The translations under genes were made by a program, and so were the position numbers. 64,000 nt of DNA, taken from the NCBI RefSeq assembly GCF_032854445.1, contig NC_088307.1, positions 29,606,484 to 29,670,483 on the forward strand. The letters are read 5' to 3'. This stretch comes from Liolophura sinensis. Its lineage: Eukaryota > Mollusca > Polyplacophora > Chitonida > Chitonidae. Below are positions 10,630 to 23,937 of this stretch, piece after piece. The first letter of the stretch is position 1; every line of letters begins with the position of its first letter. The notes beneath the pieces are model-generated. The model searched no databases. It had not been told where the DNA came from and saw only the letters and a list, made by a program, of their open reading frames with translations.

Positions 10630-11426
10630 TTATCGCGATGCACAAAGCCAACTGAGGGAGGTATTTAGTGACGCTGTGCAAACATCAACACAGTCGTCTG
10701 AGATCAGAGATGTATTCAGCCCTCCTGCTGACAAGGTCTCCACACGTGGTCCGCCACGACCAAAGACTGTCCCGTCAGCCCAAATATCCTGTAAAATAAA
10801 AGGAATATTAGAGCCTTGTCTATTTTTTTTGTCAGTTTTCATCGATTTAAATAAAGTTAATGCTGACAATAGATGTTACAAAAAATGTTTTAAAACAGAT
10901 TCTAACATGAAATGTAAATATTAATCATGACTTGCCTGATTAAGAGATGAGAAGAACGGAAATGAGTTGGATAGACCTGGTGCAGGTAAAACACATGCTT
11001 GACAGTCGGAGACTGGGATATTTTCGTTCAGTGCAAAACCACCACTGTTGCCTATGGCGTTAAACAGACAAGGAAATTCATCCACGGCCACAACATTTGG
11101 TTTCTCTTCACACAAAAGCTGGTTGAGATAGGCTATGTACTTTGTGGCCTCCCTCAAAATATTTATTTTCGACTCCTTTGGACTGCTTCGTGTACTAGGA
11201 ATACAGCGCCTTAAAGATTCCAATTCAAAGTTAAGATTCTCTACTCTTCTTTTTTCTCTCAAGTTACGACGTTTAACAAACTCATAAGGTCGCTCGGAGT
11301 GGGGAATATGTCGTCTTTTTCGTCTGTGCCATTTTGTCCGTCTGGAAGTGAGAACAGAGTCGTCACTTCCGGATGGCGGAGAGAGAAAGGGAAAGTCGGA
11401 GGTTGTGATATTGTCTGAACTTCCAT
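10630..11426 (-). pseudogene. bHLH array copy 2, single-base frameshift
   Basis: Promoter, ATG (11426), exon 1 (10936-11426), GC donor, 147-bp intron, acceptor and exon 2 (10630-10788) all match the other copies. One base is missing near 11412, in codons 5-6, where other copies read ATTGGTCTG and this reads ATTGTCTG on the plus strand. Exon 1 is therefore 491 rather than 492 bp. Translation from the ATG leaves the bHLH frame after five residues; the bHLH frame reopens downstream without an ATG. Otherwise the copy is intact, so the lesion is recent or a sequencing error. The closest relative is copy 4, which lacks the lesion. Confidence 0.8.
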
Positions 11427-11575
11427 GATTGTCAGTTTTAGTGAAGGATGGATCTGACAGACAAGGAGAGCTCGGGTCGGAATGTCTAGACTAACTGTCC
11501 AGACTGGTATATATACCAGAGACAGCCTCGGTGTAGAAACGATCAAGAGGTCAGCAAGCGGAGGTCAAAGTTTGA
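11427..11575 (-). promoter_or_regulatory. bHLH copy 2 core promoter
   Basis: The TATA palindrome is at 11504-11519 and GTCTAGAC at 11484-11491, with the AGGTCA pair just upstream. It is intact although the gene is frameshifted. Confidence 0.7.
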
Positions 11576-12902
11576 ACGATAGGGGAAATACGAAACAATC
11601 AAATTATGACATGTTGTCCAGACGTTATTAAAGGTTTTCTCGAACTCTTTACGTAATCAAACTCAGGAAATAATCCTAGTGTCTTATTTTTTTAGTTGTT
11701 AACAAAACTGAGGATTAAACAGCCAGAGTCAGATTTTTAAGTAAAATTTTCTCAGCGAGTCATTCTGGCTCAAGAAATCAGCATGAAGGGTTATATATTT
11801 AACTGTCTAGACATCATTAACGTAAAGTGAACAAATGTGATTACCAATAAAAATGTTGTGAACAAGTAAGCTTTTCTGATAATCTCAGTGTGACGTGAAC
11901 ATTCAGTACGCTCGGCAAGACAGTTAAAATGTCAGCATGCGGGGGTCAAAGGTCGTGCTTCAACTACAAGGATAAATTGGGATTATCTGTCTAGACTTTA
12001 TCATTCATCCAGAATCAAAGATTAACAGATCGTGACCAGAATAAGACAAGTCGGCCATGCTTCTAGGAATTATTGCCTCGTTCCGAAATCAGGAGCAAAC
12101 ACATTCATATGTGTAAATGTTTGCAAAGAGAAAATATTTGACCATACACTATATAAACTTTTTGATATATTGTTGAGCAAAGTCCAAGCTGCATGTGTTG
12201 ATATGACACTGCACCGTAAAAAACCTGGGCGATATATACTCTTTGGGTTGAACTTGATAAATTTACTACATAAGAAGGAAAATCAGTGCGCTGTTGTGCC
12301 TTTTAGCCTGATCAACCTTGTTCCAATAGGACATTTATATATGAGTTCTAAATTGACCTGGGACCTGTTTGGAAGGATATTTCATATGACTGTTCCCTAA
12401 CTACTGCCCGCCTCCCGTCCACTTCTCCCCAAACCCTTAATCATTCGCCCGTAAATCTGCCAGGCCACACACATAAAGGACCCTTTGCAACTGGATAGGA
12501 AATCTTTCCACGTCTGTGCAACAGTTAGGTGTAATTTTTTCATGCAGATATACAAGCAAAATTTACTTAAATACGAAGCCCAATTACCGAACAACATGTG
12601 CGTCAAAAATTGGAGTAATGTGCTTATGCTTTTTGATATATCGAAAAACAAAAAATAGAGTAAAAAGCAGATTTTGGTATGTTAAGGCGTTTTCTGGATT
12701 GAATTCTCTTCATAATAAATATATAAATACGGGAATCAAAATCATTTACACGTAATTGTTGTTTAGTTAAGCGGTAGTATGTTACAAGAAAATATCATGT
12801 TTGTTGACGCAATCGTACTATGAATGCACAGAAAAGTTGAATAAGTGAGAAATTTAAAGGAACCGTACATTCACAATAATATTTCATGGTTTGTTGCTCA
12901 TT

Positions 12903-12984
12903 GTCCCCACTGGTCTATTGGTAACATACACGCTTTGAGAACCTTTAGTGTGACAGGACAACGAGCTTGATTCCCATCACGGCA
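12903..12984 (+). repeat. tRNA-like element, unit 2
   Basis: Orthologue of the element at 5056, with the A-box-like motif changed to TGGTCTATTGG. Confidence 0.5.
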
Positions 12985-13978
12985 TAATTGTTCTTTTTAT
13001 GAGTGTTAAGTGGTGTAATGGTGGAGTGGGTAGGGACTAAAATGAAAAACACAGCTATGTACAATGTTTTTCTGAGGAAAGGTCAATAAGCTGTAAAACT
13101 TTAGCTTGGTAATAATTGTAATATAAAACCACTAGAATATATTCACGGTATAATTAGTCAAACAAAACCTGTTTCAAATACCAACATTAGACTGATGGGT
13201 AGCCTGATGGTTAGCAACAAATATTTTAGGACAACCTCTTCTATCGACTGCACCTATTACATAACAACTTCAACCGCATACCGGGAAAGCCCTTGTGTCA
13301 TTTGGGTCACCTTGGGCAGTTTGGCAATCGACCCGAGCGACAGGGGAATGATTTCCCAAGTAGTTGCCAGGGATCTTCTTATAAGCAAATGTCACCGTGA
13401 GATCGCATCTGTCGTGAGGTATATGTATAAATTTATACATTGAAGCGTACATTGGTCGACACATTCAAGGCGTCATCAAATATGGCTGTCCCAGATCAAT
13501 CATAACGAGGCCAATTCCCAGACCACGCTCAACTCTCACCAAAGCAGAATTTAAAAACTATTAAAACTATGTAACAACCTCCTTCTTTGTATAGCGTTTT
13601 AATTTTTCATTTTTTATTGAGCTATTGGGTCAGTGTCTGATCTACATTTTCCCTCTGCCTGCCTTATATTATGGACTATTATTTAGTCGAGCGCTTCCGA
13701 GGTTTCTGTACCGGTATTTGAGGCTTTAGTGTCATTGTACATAGAGTACACATTCTGCAAATATCCATCGGTTTTGTAAATATGTTTACGGTCAAACACA
13801 CAGAGTGTTCTTTACGTTAGCTTATAAACATGAGTGACGCAGTTGTGAAGCTTACAGTCATTTACACTTTTGAGCAGTTTTATTTACTGTCATCTACTGT
13901 GACGCATTTTGCTGAGTTTGGAGATATCGGCTTTCACGCCATTCGACATTGGGTCTCAGCAGACAACGGTAACTCGAG

Positions 13979-14070
13979 CCGGAATGTTTAAGCTAACTGC
14001 CTAGAATGGTATATATAAACCATAGACAGCCTCGATGTCGAAACGATTAAGAGGTCACCATGCGGATTTC
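13979..14070 (-). promoter_or_regulatory. Orphan bHLH-type promoter, unit 2
   Basis: TATA-like GGTATATATAAACC near 14008, with the conserved CCTCGATGTCG block, but no bHLH exon beside it. Confidence 0.55.
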
Positions 14071-14502
14071 AAAGATTGATCGATGAGTGAAATAAAAAAC
14101 AAGGAATATATGACATTTTGTCCAGACTTCATTAAAGCTCTTCTTAAACTCTTTACGTAATTAAACTGAAGATTCTGGCCCCAGAAATAAGTTTGGAGGG
14201 TTATATAATTAGCTGTCTGGACGTCATTACTTTGAAGTGAACAAACGTATTTGCAAACAGAAATGTTGTGCAAGCGTTTCTGATTATTCCAGTTTGATAT
14301 GAACATTCAGTACGCTCAACAAGATCGCGAAAATTCCAGAATGTGGGGGTCATTGGTCGTGGATGAACTTTGTGGATATATGCTAATGAATATCTGTTTA
14401 GACATTAGTACAGTCATCCAGAATCTAAGGTCAAAGGTTAACAGATCGCTTCAAGAATAAGACAAATCGGCCATGCTGGTAGGAATTATTGCCTGGTTTC
14501 TG

Positions 14503-14609
14503 TACTTATTGATTGATTTATTTATTTCTTCTTTTAATTGGTGTTTCAGGTCGTACTCAAGAATATTTCACTTATACGATGGCGCCCAGCATTATGATGG
14601 GAGGAAACC
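14503..14609 (-). mobile_element. 5'-truncated SINE at a deletion junction, unit 2
   Basis: Same insertion as at 6660. Its GGAGGAAACC end joins directly to ATTAGCTCAAAGC, which in unit 1 lies 945 bp further right. The deletion starts exactly at the SINE edge. Confidence 0.8.
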
Positions 14610-17116
14610 CATTAGCTCAAAGCTTTTTACTTCAGCTAACAGAGTATCGTACAATTACATTGAGAAATGCAGCACCTGTTCATAAGCTGAGCTTTGTAAT
14701 ACTTGTATAACAAAACCACTGGCATATATTTACGGTATAATTCGTCAGACAAAACCTGTTTCAAATACCAATATTAGAGGGAAAATGATATCATTCTATG
14801 CATTTAACGGCAAACAGTAAACTGTTAAACAGTAAATATTTCAACATGGCCTCTTCCAACTATAACATAACAAGTTCAACCGCATACCGAGGAAACTCTT
14901 GTATTATTTCGGTCACTCTGGGCAGTTTGGTAATCGACCTTAGCGACAGAGGGGCGATTTCTCATTTAGTTGCAAGGGATCCTCCTTGTAGCAAACGTCA
15001 TTGTGAGATTCCACCATTTGTGGGGTATATGTATCAATTAATGTGTCAATATACACATTTGTCGACACACACAAGACGTCATCAAATATGGGATGCTTCA
15101 GTTCAAACATCAGCAGGCCAATTTACAACCTCGTTTAACACAAACCAAAACAGAAATGAAAAGATATATTAAAAAATGTATACAAACCTGTCTTAAAATA
15201 TCGTAATAAATGGTTTTATACTTTTTATCGAGTTGATGAGGTCAGTGCCTGATCTACATTTTCTCCTCTGCATGCGTTATAACCTGAATTGTAATTCAGG
15301 CAAGAGTTGTGGAGGATTGGGTATTTAGAGACTTTAGTGTCATTGTGCACAGCTTACTGGAAATACGCATGGGTGTTGTAAACATGTTTACGATCAAATC
15401 GTCCAAAATTTTCTTCACGTTGGTTAATAAAGATGAACAACGGAGTTGTGAAGCTCACATTTATTTACTCAAGTCCACTTGAGAGCAGTCTTATTTATTG
15501 TCATCCACAGTGAAGGGTTTTACTCGGTTTGGAGATATCGAATTTCACGCCATTCGACATCAGTCAGTTGTATTCCATTCTATGTACAGAGCACTTTGTG
15601 GTCTTGTGTTTCGCCATTTGCTTTATTTTTGAGACATTAATTTGGAGCACATCGCCTATAATCTTCTTGTGCCAATAGGTACATTTCATCCCACTTTACC
15701 CCATCAGTGTGCCGTGGCCACTACAGATTATCACTTCCAGAGCTACATTCCTTTTAAATGTGGATTGTATATTCACGTTGATTGCGTGGCCTTAGGAAGT
15801 AGGCATATTCCATCCTTATTTGGACGCTGTCATCAGTAAGAGACTTTATATTTTTGTAATTGTTTGTGTTGTTTTGTACATTATTGTCAGCTGTATTATT
15901 TGTGTATTTTACGAAAATCGCATGTTTCCTGTCTTTATTCTCCGATAATGGTACCTGTACATATACGAAATTAAAAAAGAATTATGTAAAGAGAAAGAGT
16001 CGACAGTTTTCAATAATGTTGAAAAGACGCAATGCTCTATGCCAACGAGTGAAATCAGCATTCAAAGATGGTTCGAAGCTCGTATGTAAGTGTTTGATAA
16101 TAAAACAGGTATATCAAATGCGCTTTTAATTCCAGCTCTTCATGTGTCCAATGTGGCGATCCAATTCAACACGATAAATATGCCCCTAGCCCCTGGGCTC
16201 AAATGATTTAGACACAATCGTTCAGAAATTCTGGGCGTTCTGTCGATATTTACTTACAATAGAGTTATACTCATTGTACAACTTAGGAGACTTCGGGTGA
16301 AGACGGTTGATGGAAAGACCATGACAAACTAGTTTTTACAGAAACAACTTGTGAGACTTAGCAACTTTTTTCATCGAAATATCTCAAAAGCAGCGTGTGA
16401 AACGCAAATAAAAGAAAAAAAAATGAGAAAATGCAAACAGTTTGAAATAAGGGCGAAACTATGCAAAGAACAGCAGTCAACTGTTTTCAGTGAAGCTGAA
16501 AATATGCATGGAATGCTCTAGGCGATTGAGTGAAATAAGTATTAACATTGTCTATCATTCTTGTATATAAGTTGGCAAAAATATGTAGATCAATTGGGAA
16601 TTTTCTAGTTTTAGTTCGGTTTAGCTTGCTTCAATCGGGACTTTTTGGCTTCAATTGGACCTTTGCGATCCACAACACCAGAGAATGAGAAACAAAGAAT
16701 GGCCAAAATAGGTAATTACAATTCTGATATAATGGAGATTGTTAAAATGTCGTGAACAAGTCGTACAATCTTGCAAACATTTTCCATAAGATTTTACAAC
16801 CGTCTAAGCAGATTCGGGCTAAAGGCAATAAATGTGACCTGTTAGATCACTGTAGTTTAATCCATTTAAACGTGAGACTTGCGTCAAGTGACTTATACTA
16901 TGTTGAACCTTCCAATTCTGTAAATGTCTATAAAGAAGCTTAATAACCAGGTCTTGTGTCGTTATGAGTATCCGGAGTGTGGTCATTTCAAAAAACCGAA
17001 AACTCAAACTTTACACGACAAATGTATAATCAATCCAATTTCGTAAAAAAACAATACCTGAAGGAAACTATGTTAAACGAACTACCAAATAGTTTATTAG
17101 CTGTATAGTGAACAGA

Positions 17117-17387
17117 GGGGGCCTCCGTGGCTCAGTCAATTAGCGCGCTAGCGCAGCGCAATGACCCAGGAGTCTCTCACCAATGCGGTCGCTGTGAGTT
17201 CATGTCCAGCTCATGCTGGCTTCCTCTCCGGCCGTACGTGGGAAGGTCTTGCAACAAACTGCGGATGGTCGTGGGTTTCTCCTGGGCTCTGCCCGATTTC
17301 TATTCAACATAATGCTGGCCGACGTCTTATAAGTGAAATATTCTTGAGTACAGCGTAAAACACCAATCAAATAAATAAATAAACAAA
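17117..17387 (+). mobile_element. tRNA-derived SINE (family 1), unit 3
   Basis: Orthologue of 2391-2661 with the same full-length body (271 bp), target-site duplications at 17104-17116 and 17388-17400. Confidence 0.88.
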
Positions 17388-17509
17388 TATAGAGAACAGA
17401 CAAGAACAAAACGTAAATGTAGAAAATTCAATAAGGTAACAAAAATGAATTCACATGAAAAAAAAATGGTAGCACGTAACAAGCTGCCAAGTGCAAATTA
17501 ATCAAGTAA

Positions 17510-18300
17510 TTATCGAGATGCACAAAGCCAACTGAGGGAGGTATTTAGTGACGCTGTGCAAACATCAACACAGTCGTCTGAGATCAGAGATGTATTTAGC
17601 CCTCCTGCTGACAAGGTCTCCACACGTGGTCCGCCACGACCAAAGACTGTCCCGTCAGCCCAAATATCCTGTAAAATAAAAGGAACATTAGCGCTTTGCT
17701 TATTTTATTTTTGTCAGTTTTCATCGATTTAAATAAAGTTAATGCTGGCAATAGATGTTACAAAAAATGTTTTAAAACAGATTCTAACATGAAATGCAAA
17801 TATTAATCATGACTTGCCTGATTAAGAGATGAGAAAAAGTTGGATAGGCCTGGTGCAGGCAAAACACATGCTTGACAGTCGGAGACTGGGATATTTTCGT
17901 TCAGTGCAAAACCATCACTGTTGCCTATGCCTTTAAACAGACAAGGAAATTCATCCACGGCCACAACATTTGGTTTCTCTTCACACAAAAGCTGGTTGAG
18001 ATAGGCTATGTACTTTGTGGCCTCCCTCAAAATATTTATTTTCGACTCCTTTGGACTGCTTCGTGTACTAGGAATACAGCGCCTTAAAGATTCCAATTCA
18101 AAGTTAAGATTCTCTACTCTTCTTTTTTCTCTCAAGTTACGACGTTTAACAAACTCATAAGGTCGCTCGGAGTGGGGAATATGTCGCCTTTTTCGTCTGG
18201 GCCATTTTGTCCGTCTGGAAGTGAGAACAGAGTCGTCACTTCCGGATGGCGGAGAGAGAAAGGGAAAGTCGGAAGTTGTGATATTGGTCTGAACTTCCAT
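17510..18300 (-). CDS. bHLH transcription factor, array copy 3 (two exons)
   Basis: Exon 1 is 18300-17818 (161 codons) and exon 2 is 17668-17510 (52 codons plus stop), with a 149-bp GC-AG intron. The domain layout is as in copy 1: basic NLS-like run, basic region with the E-box glutamate, two helices, acidic linker and hydrophobic tail. The only length change is an in-frame 9-bp deletion close to the exon 1 end (Asn-Ser-Phe-Pro-Phe-Phe reduced to Asn-Phe-Phe), outside the bHLH. That the deletion keeps frame fits a maintained coding region, though one event proves little. It is the long-unit partner of copy 1. Confidence 0.72.
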
Positions 18301-18446
18301 GATTGTCAGTTTTAGTGAAGGATGGATCTGACAGACAAGGAGAGCTCGAGCCGGAATGTCTAGACTAACTGTCCAGACTGGTATATATACCAGAGACAGC
18401 CTCGATGTAGAAACGATCAAGAGGTCAGCAGGCGGAGGTCAAAGTT
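18301..18446 (-). promoter_or_regulatory. bHLH copy 3 core promoter
   Basis: Perfect TATA palindrome at 18378-18393. GTCTAGAC spans 18358-18365. Both AGGTCA half-sites are present upstream (18421-18443). Confidence 0.72.
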
Positions 18447-19774
18447 TGAACGATAGGGGAAATACGAAACAATCAAATTATGACATGTTGTCCAGACGTT
18501 ATTAAAGTGTTTCTCCAACTCTTTACGTAATCAAACTCAGGAAATAATCCTGGCGTCTTATTCTTTTAGTTGTCAACAAAACTGAGTATTAAACAGCCAG
18601 AGTCAGATTTTTAAGTAAAATTTTCTCAGCGAGTCATTCCGGCTCAAGAAATCAGCATGAAGGGTTATATATTTAACTGTCTAGACATCATTAACGTAAA
18701 GTGAACAAATGTGATTACCAATAAAAATGTTGTGAACAAGTAAGCTTTTCTGATAATCTCAGTGTGACGTGAACATTCAGTACGCTCGGCAAGACAGTTA
18801 AAATGTCAGCATGCGGGGGTCAAAGGTCGCGCTTCAACTACAAGGATAAATTGGGATTATCTGTCTAGACTTTATCATTAATCCAGAATCAAAGCTTAAC
18901 AGATCGTGACCATAATAAGACAAGTCGGCCATGCTTCTAGGAATTATTGCCTCGTTCCGAAATCAGGAGCAAACACATTCATATGTGTAAATGTTTGCAA
19001 AGAGAACATATTTGAGCATACACTATATAAACTTTTTGATATGTTGTTGAGCAAAGTCCACGCTGCATGTGTTGATATGACACTGCACCGTAAAAAACCT
19101 GGGCGAGATATACTCTTTGGGTTGAACTTGACAAATTCACTACATACGAAGGAAAATCAGTGCACTGTTGTGACTTTTAGCCTGATCAACCGTGTTCCAA
19201 TAGGACATTTATATGTGAGTTCTAAATTGACCTGGGGCCCGTTTGGAGGGATATTTCATATGACTGTTCCCTAACCAGTGCCCCCCTCCCGTCCACTTCT
19301 CCCCAACCCCTTAATCATTCGCCCGTAAATCTGCCAGGCCACACACATAAAGGACCTTTTGCAACTGGATAGGAAATCTTTCCACGTCTGTGCAGCAGTT
19401 AGGTGTAATTTTTCATGCAGACATACAAGCAAAATTTACTTAAATACGAAGCCCAATTACCCAACAACATGTGCGTCAAAAATTGGAGTGATGTGCTTAT
19501 ACTTTTTGATATATCGAAAGACAAAAATAGAGTAAAAAGCAGATTTTTTTATTTTAAGGCGTTTTCTGGATTGACTTCTCTTCATAATAAATATATAATT
19601 ACGGGAATCAAAGTCATTTAAACGTAAATGTTGTCCAGTTAAAGAGTAGTATGATACAAGAAAAAATCATATTTGTTGACGCAATCACACTATGAATGCA
19701 CAGAAAAGTTGAATAAGTGAGAAATTTAAAGGAAGCCTACATTCACAATAACATTTCATGGTTTGTTGCTCATT

Positions 19775-19856
19775 GTCCCCACTGGTCTAATGGTAACATA
19801 CACGCTTTGAGAACCTTTAGTGTGACAGGACAACGAGCTTGATTCCCATCACGGCA
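19775..19856 (+). repeat. tRNA-like element, unit 3 first half
   Basis: Orthologue of the element at 5056; A-box-like and degenerate B-box motifs conserved. Confidence 0.5.
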
Positions 19857-20850
19857 TAATTGTTCTTTTTATGAGTGTTAAGTGGTGTAGTGGTGGAGTG
19901 GGTAGCGGCTAAAATGAAAAACAGAGCAATTGTCTACAGCTTATGTACAATGTTTTTCTGAGGAAAGGTCAATAAGCTGTAAAACTTTAGTAGTAATTGT
20001 AATATAAAACCACTAGAATATATTCACGGTATAATTAGTCAGACAAATCCTGGTTCAAATACCAACATTAGACTGATGGGTAGCCTGGTGGTTAGCACCA
20101 AATATTTTAGCATATCCTCTTCTATCGACTGCACCTATTACATAACAACTTCAACCGCATACCGGGAAGCCCTTGTGTCATTTAGGTCACCTTGGGCAGT
20201 TTGGCAATCGACCCCAGCGACAGGGGAACGATTTCCCATGTAGCTGCCAGGGATCTTCTTATTAGCAAACGTCACCGTGAGATCGCATCTGTCGTCAGTT
20301 ATACGTATAGATTTATACGTTGAAGCGTACATTGGTCGCCTCATACAAGGCGTCATCAAATATGGCTGTCCCAGGTCAATCATAACGAGGCCAATTCCCA
20401 GACGATGTTCAACACACACCAAAACAGAATGGAAAAACTATTAAAAGTTTGTAACAAACTTATTCCTTGTATAGCGTTTTAATTTTTCATTTTTTATTGA
20501 GCTATTGGGTCAGTGTCTGATCTACATTTTCCCTCTGCCTGCCTTATATCCTGGACTATTGTTTAGTCGACCTTGCCCGAGGCTTCGGTATTTGAGGCTT
20601 TAGTGTCATTGTACATAGAGTACACATTCTGCAAATATCCATCGGTTTTGTAAATATGTTTACGGTCAAACACACAGAGTGTTCTTTACGTTAGCTTATA
20701 AATATGAGCGACGGATTTGTGCAGCTTACAGTCATTTACACTTGTGAGCAGTTTTATTTACTGTCATCTACTGTGATGCATTTTGCTGAGTTTGGAGATA
20801 TCGGCTTTCACCCCATTCGACATTGGGTCTCACCAGACAACGGTAACTGG

Positions 20851-20945
20851 AGCCCGAATGTTTAAGCTAACTGTCCAGACTGTTATATATACCACATCCA
20901 GCCAGCTTCGATGTCGAAACGATTAAGAGGTTACCATGCGGAAGT
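20851..20945 (-). promoter_or_regulatory. Orphan bHLH-type promoter, unit 3
   Basis: The TATA region here (CTGTTATATATACCACATCC) retains more of the bHLH-type context, GTCCAGACTG, than the other orphan promoters. No bHLH exon follows. Confidence 0.55.
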
Positions 20946-21374
20946 CAAAGATTGATCGATGAGTGAAATAAAAAACAAGGAAAAATGACATTTTGTCCAG
21001 ACTTCATTAAAGTTCTTCTTAAACTCTTTACGTAATCAAACTGAACATTCTTGCCCCAGAAATAAGCATGGAGGGTTATATAATGAGTTGTCTGGACGTC
21101 ATTACTTTGAAATGAACAAACGTAATTGCAAATAGAAATGTTGTGCAAGCGTTTCTGATTATTCCAGTTTAATATGAGCATTCAGTACGCTCAACAAGAT
21201 CGCGAAAATTCCAGAATGTGGGGGTCAATGGTCGAGGATGAACTTCGTTGATATATGCTGATTATCTTTCTAGACATTAGTACAGTCATCCAGAATCTAA
21301 GGTCAAATGTTAACAGATTGTTTCAAGAATAAGACAAATCGGCCATGCTGGTAGGAATTATTGCCTCGTTCCTG

Positions 21375-21504
21375 TATTTATTTATTTATTTATTTATTGA
21401 TTTATTTATTTATTTATTTATTTATTCATTTGATTGGTGTTTCAGGTCGTACTCAAGAATATTTCTCTTATACGACGGCGTCCAGCATTATGATGGGAGG
21501 AAAC
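21375..21504 (-). mobile_element. 5'-truncated SINE (family 1), unit 3
   Basis: Same insertion as at 6660, with a longer TTTATT tail. Confidence 0.8.
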
Positions 21505-22263
21505 CGCCTCGGTTTTATGTTAGGAGCAAATATATTCATATGTGTAAATGTTTGCAAACAGAAAATAACTGACCATACACTACGTAAACTTTTGATATGT
21601 TGTTGAGCAAAGTCCAAGCTGCATGTATTGGTATGACACTGCACAAATCTTCGGGGATATATAGCCTTTGTTTTGAAGTTGACAAATTCACTACATCGGA
21701 GGGAAAATCAGTGCGCTCGTGTGATGTTTGGAAAGATATTTTACATGACTCTTCCCTAAACCACCCCCGACACCTCCCGCCAACCCCTGAATTATTCGCC
21801 CGTAAATCTGCCAGTCATCCAGATGAAGGACTCTTTGCAACTGGATAGGAAATCGTCCAACTTTTGTGCAGAAGTTAGGTGTAATTTTCCATGCAGACGA
21901 GTAAAACGTACTTGAATACTTAGTCGAATTACCGAACAACATGTGCGTGAGAGGTTGGAGTGATATGACTGACACTTTTTAATGTATCGAAATACAAAAG
22001 TAGGGCTGAAAGCAGATTTTGGTATTTTAAGGCGTTTTCTTGGAGGAATTTTCTTTAGAATAAAAATATAATTACATGGATCAAAATCATTTCCAGGTAA
22101 TTGGTGTCTAGTGAGAGAGTAGTATGTTGTAGCGAAGTATTGTGTTGGTTGGCAAAAATCGTATTTTTATCAATTACAAAAACAGAAATAAGTCAGAAGT
22201 TTAGAAGAATTGTAAGTTCAAAATAATATTTCCAAAATAAAAAAGAAAAAACGGTCACTCAAT

Positions 22264-22345
22264 GTCCACACTGGTCTAATGGTAACATGCACCCTTTGAA
22301 AACTTTGAGAGTGACAGGACAACGGGCATGATTCCCATCACTGCA
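22264..22345 (+). repeat. tRNA-like element, unit 3 second half
   Basis: Orthologue of the element at 7535, with A-box-like and GCATGATTCCC motifs. Confidence 0.45.
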
Positions 22346-23881
22346 TATTTTTTTTTTAAACGAAGTGAGGTAATGCAGGAATGGGCGGAGTAACATTGAA
22401 TATCACAACAATTCTACACAGAATATATGCAGTGCTCTTCTGATATTAGCTCAAAGCTATTTACTTCAGCTAACAGAGTATCGTGCAATTACATTGAGAA
22501 AGGCAGCACCTGTTCATCAGCTGAGCTTTGTAATACTTGTATAACAAAACCACTGGCATATATTTACGGTATAATTCGTCAGACAAAACCTGTTTCAAAT
22601 ATCAACATTAGAGGGAAAATGATATCATTCTATGCATTTAATGGCACACAGTAAACTGATGGCTAGCAACGAATATTTCAACATGGCCTCTTCCAACTAT
22701 TACATAACAAGTTCAACCGCATACCGAGGAAGCTCTTGTATTATTTCGGTCACTCTGGGCAGTTTGGTAATCGACCTTAGCGACAGAGGGGCGATTTCTC
22801 ATTTAGTTGCAAGGGATCCTCCTTGTAGCAAACGTCATTGTGAGATTCCACCATTTGTGGGGTATATGTGTCAATTAATGTGTCAATATACACATTTGTC
22901 AACACACACAAGACGTCATCAAATATGGGATGCTTCAGTTCAAACATCAGCAGGCCAATTTACAAACCACGTTTAACACAAACCAAAACAGAAATGAAAA
23001 GATATATTAAAAAATGTATTTTACAAACCCGTCTTAAAATATCGTAATATTTGGTTTTATACTTTTTATCGAGTTGATGAGGTCAGTGGCTGATCTACAT
23101 TTTCTCCTCTGCATGCGTTATAACCTGAATTGTAATTCAGGCAAGAGTTCTGGAGGATTGGGTATTTAGAGACTTTAGTGTCATTGTGCACAGCTTACTG
23201 GAAATACGCATGGGTGTTGTAAACATGTTTACGATCAAATCGTCCAGAATTTTCTTCACGTTGGTTAATAAAGATGAACAACGGAGTTGTGAAGCTCACA
23301 TTTATTTAATCAAGTTCACTTGAGAGCAGGTTTATTTATTGTCATCCACAGTGAAGAGTTTTACTCGGTTTGGAGATATCGAATTTCACGCCATTCGACA
23401 TCAGTCAGTTGTACTCCATTCTATGTACAGAGCACTTTGGGTCTTGTGTTTCACCACTTGCTTTATTTTTGAGACATTACTTTGGAGCACAACGCCCATT
23501 ATCTTCTTGTGCGATTATATACATTTCATCCCACTTTACACTTTAAGGTGACGTTGCGTGTATTTCCAAGGCCTGAAAGATTGTACGCCTGCTCGGCATC
23601 ACGGACGCTGCTGTAAACCTGTCCCCCTTGAGAAGTTACACATTCATAGGGAGTTGGTGAAAAATATCATCAGAGTGCCGTGGCCACTACAGATTATCAC
23701 TTCCAGAGCTACATTCCTATTAAATGTGGATTCTATATTCACGTTGATTGAGTGGCCTTAGGAAGTAAGGATATTCCATCCTTATTTGGACGCTGTCATC
23801 AGTAAGAAACTTTATATTTTGTAATTGTTTGTATTGTTTTGTACATTATTGTCAGCTGTATTATTTGTGTATTTTGTCCAA

Positions 23882-23883
<2 letters not shown>

Positions 23884-23934
<51 letters not shown>
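23884..23934. repeat. (TA)n microsatellite
   Basis: About 51 bp of pure TA at the same place as 9155. Confidence 0.97.

Positions 23935-23937
<3 letters not shown>

Larger units (their letters stand above)
7964..14855. repeat. Array unit 2 (short type)
   Basis: Same layout as unit 1, but with a TA microsatellite at 9155 and lacking the segment equivalent to 6771-7715. The gene-free stretches 7964-10241, 11576-13978 and 14071-14855 hold the conserved noncoding half-unit sequence and nothing else recognised. Confidence 0.85.
14856..22692. repeat. Array unit 3 (long type)
   Basis: Closest to unit 1, repeating it at about 14.7 kb. It lacks about 130 bp near 15,704 (equivalent to about 860-990 in unit 1) and has no TA microsatellite. 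The gene-free stretches 14,856-17,103, 18,447-20,850 and 20,946-22,692 contain only the conserved half-unit sequence. Confidence 0.85.
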
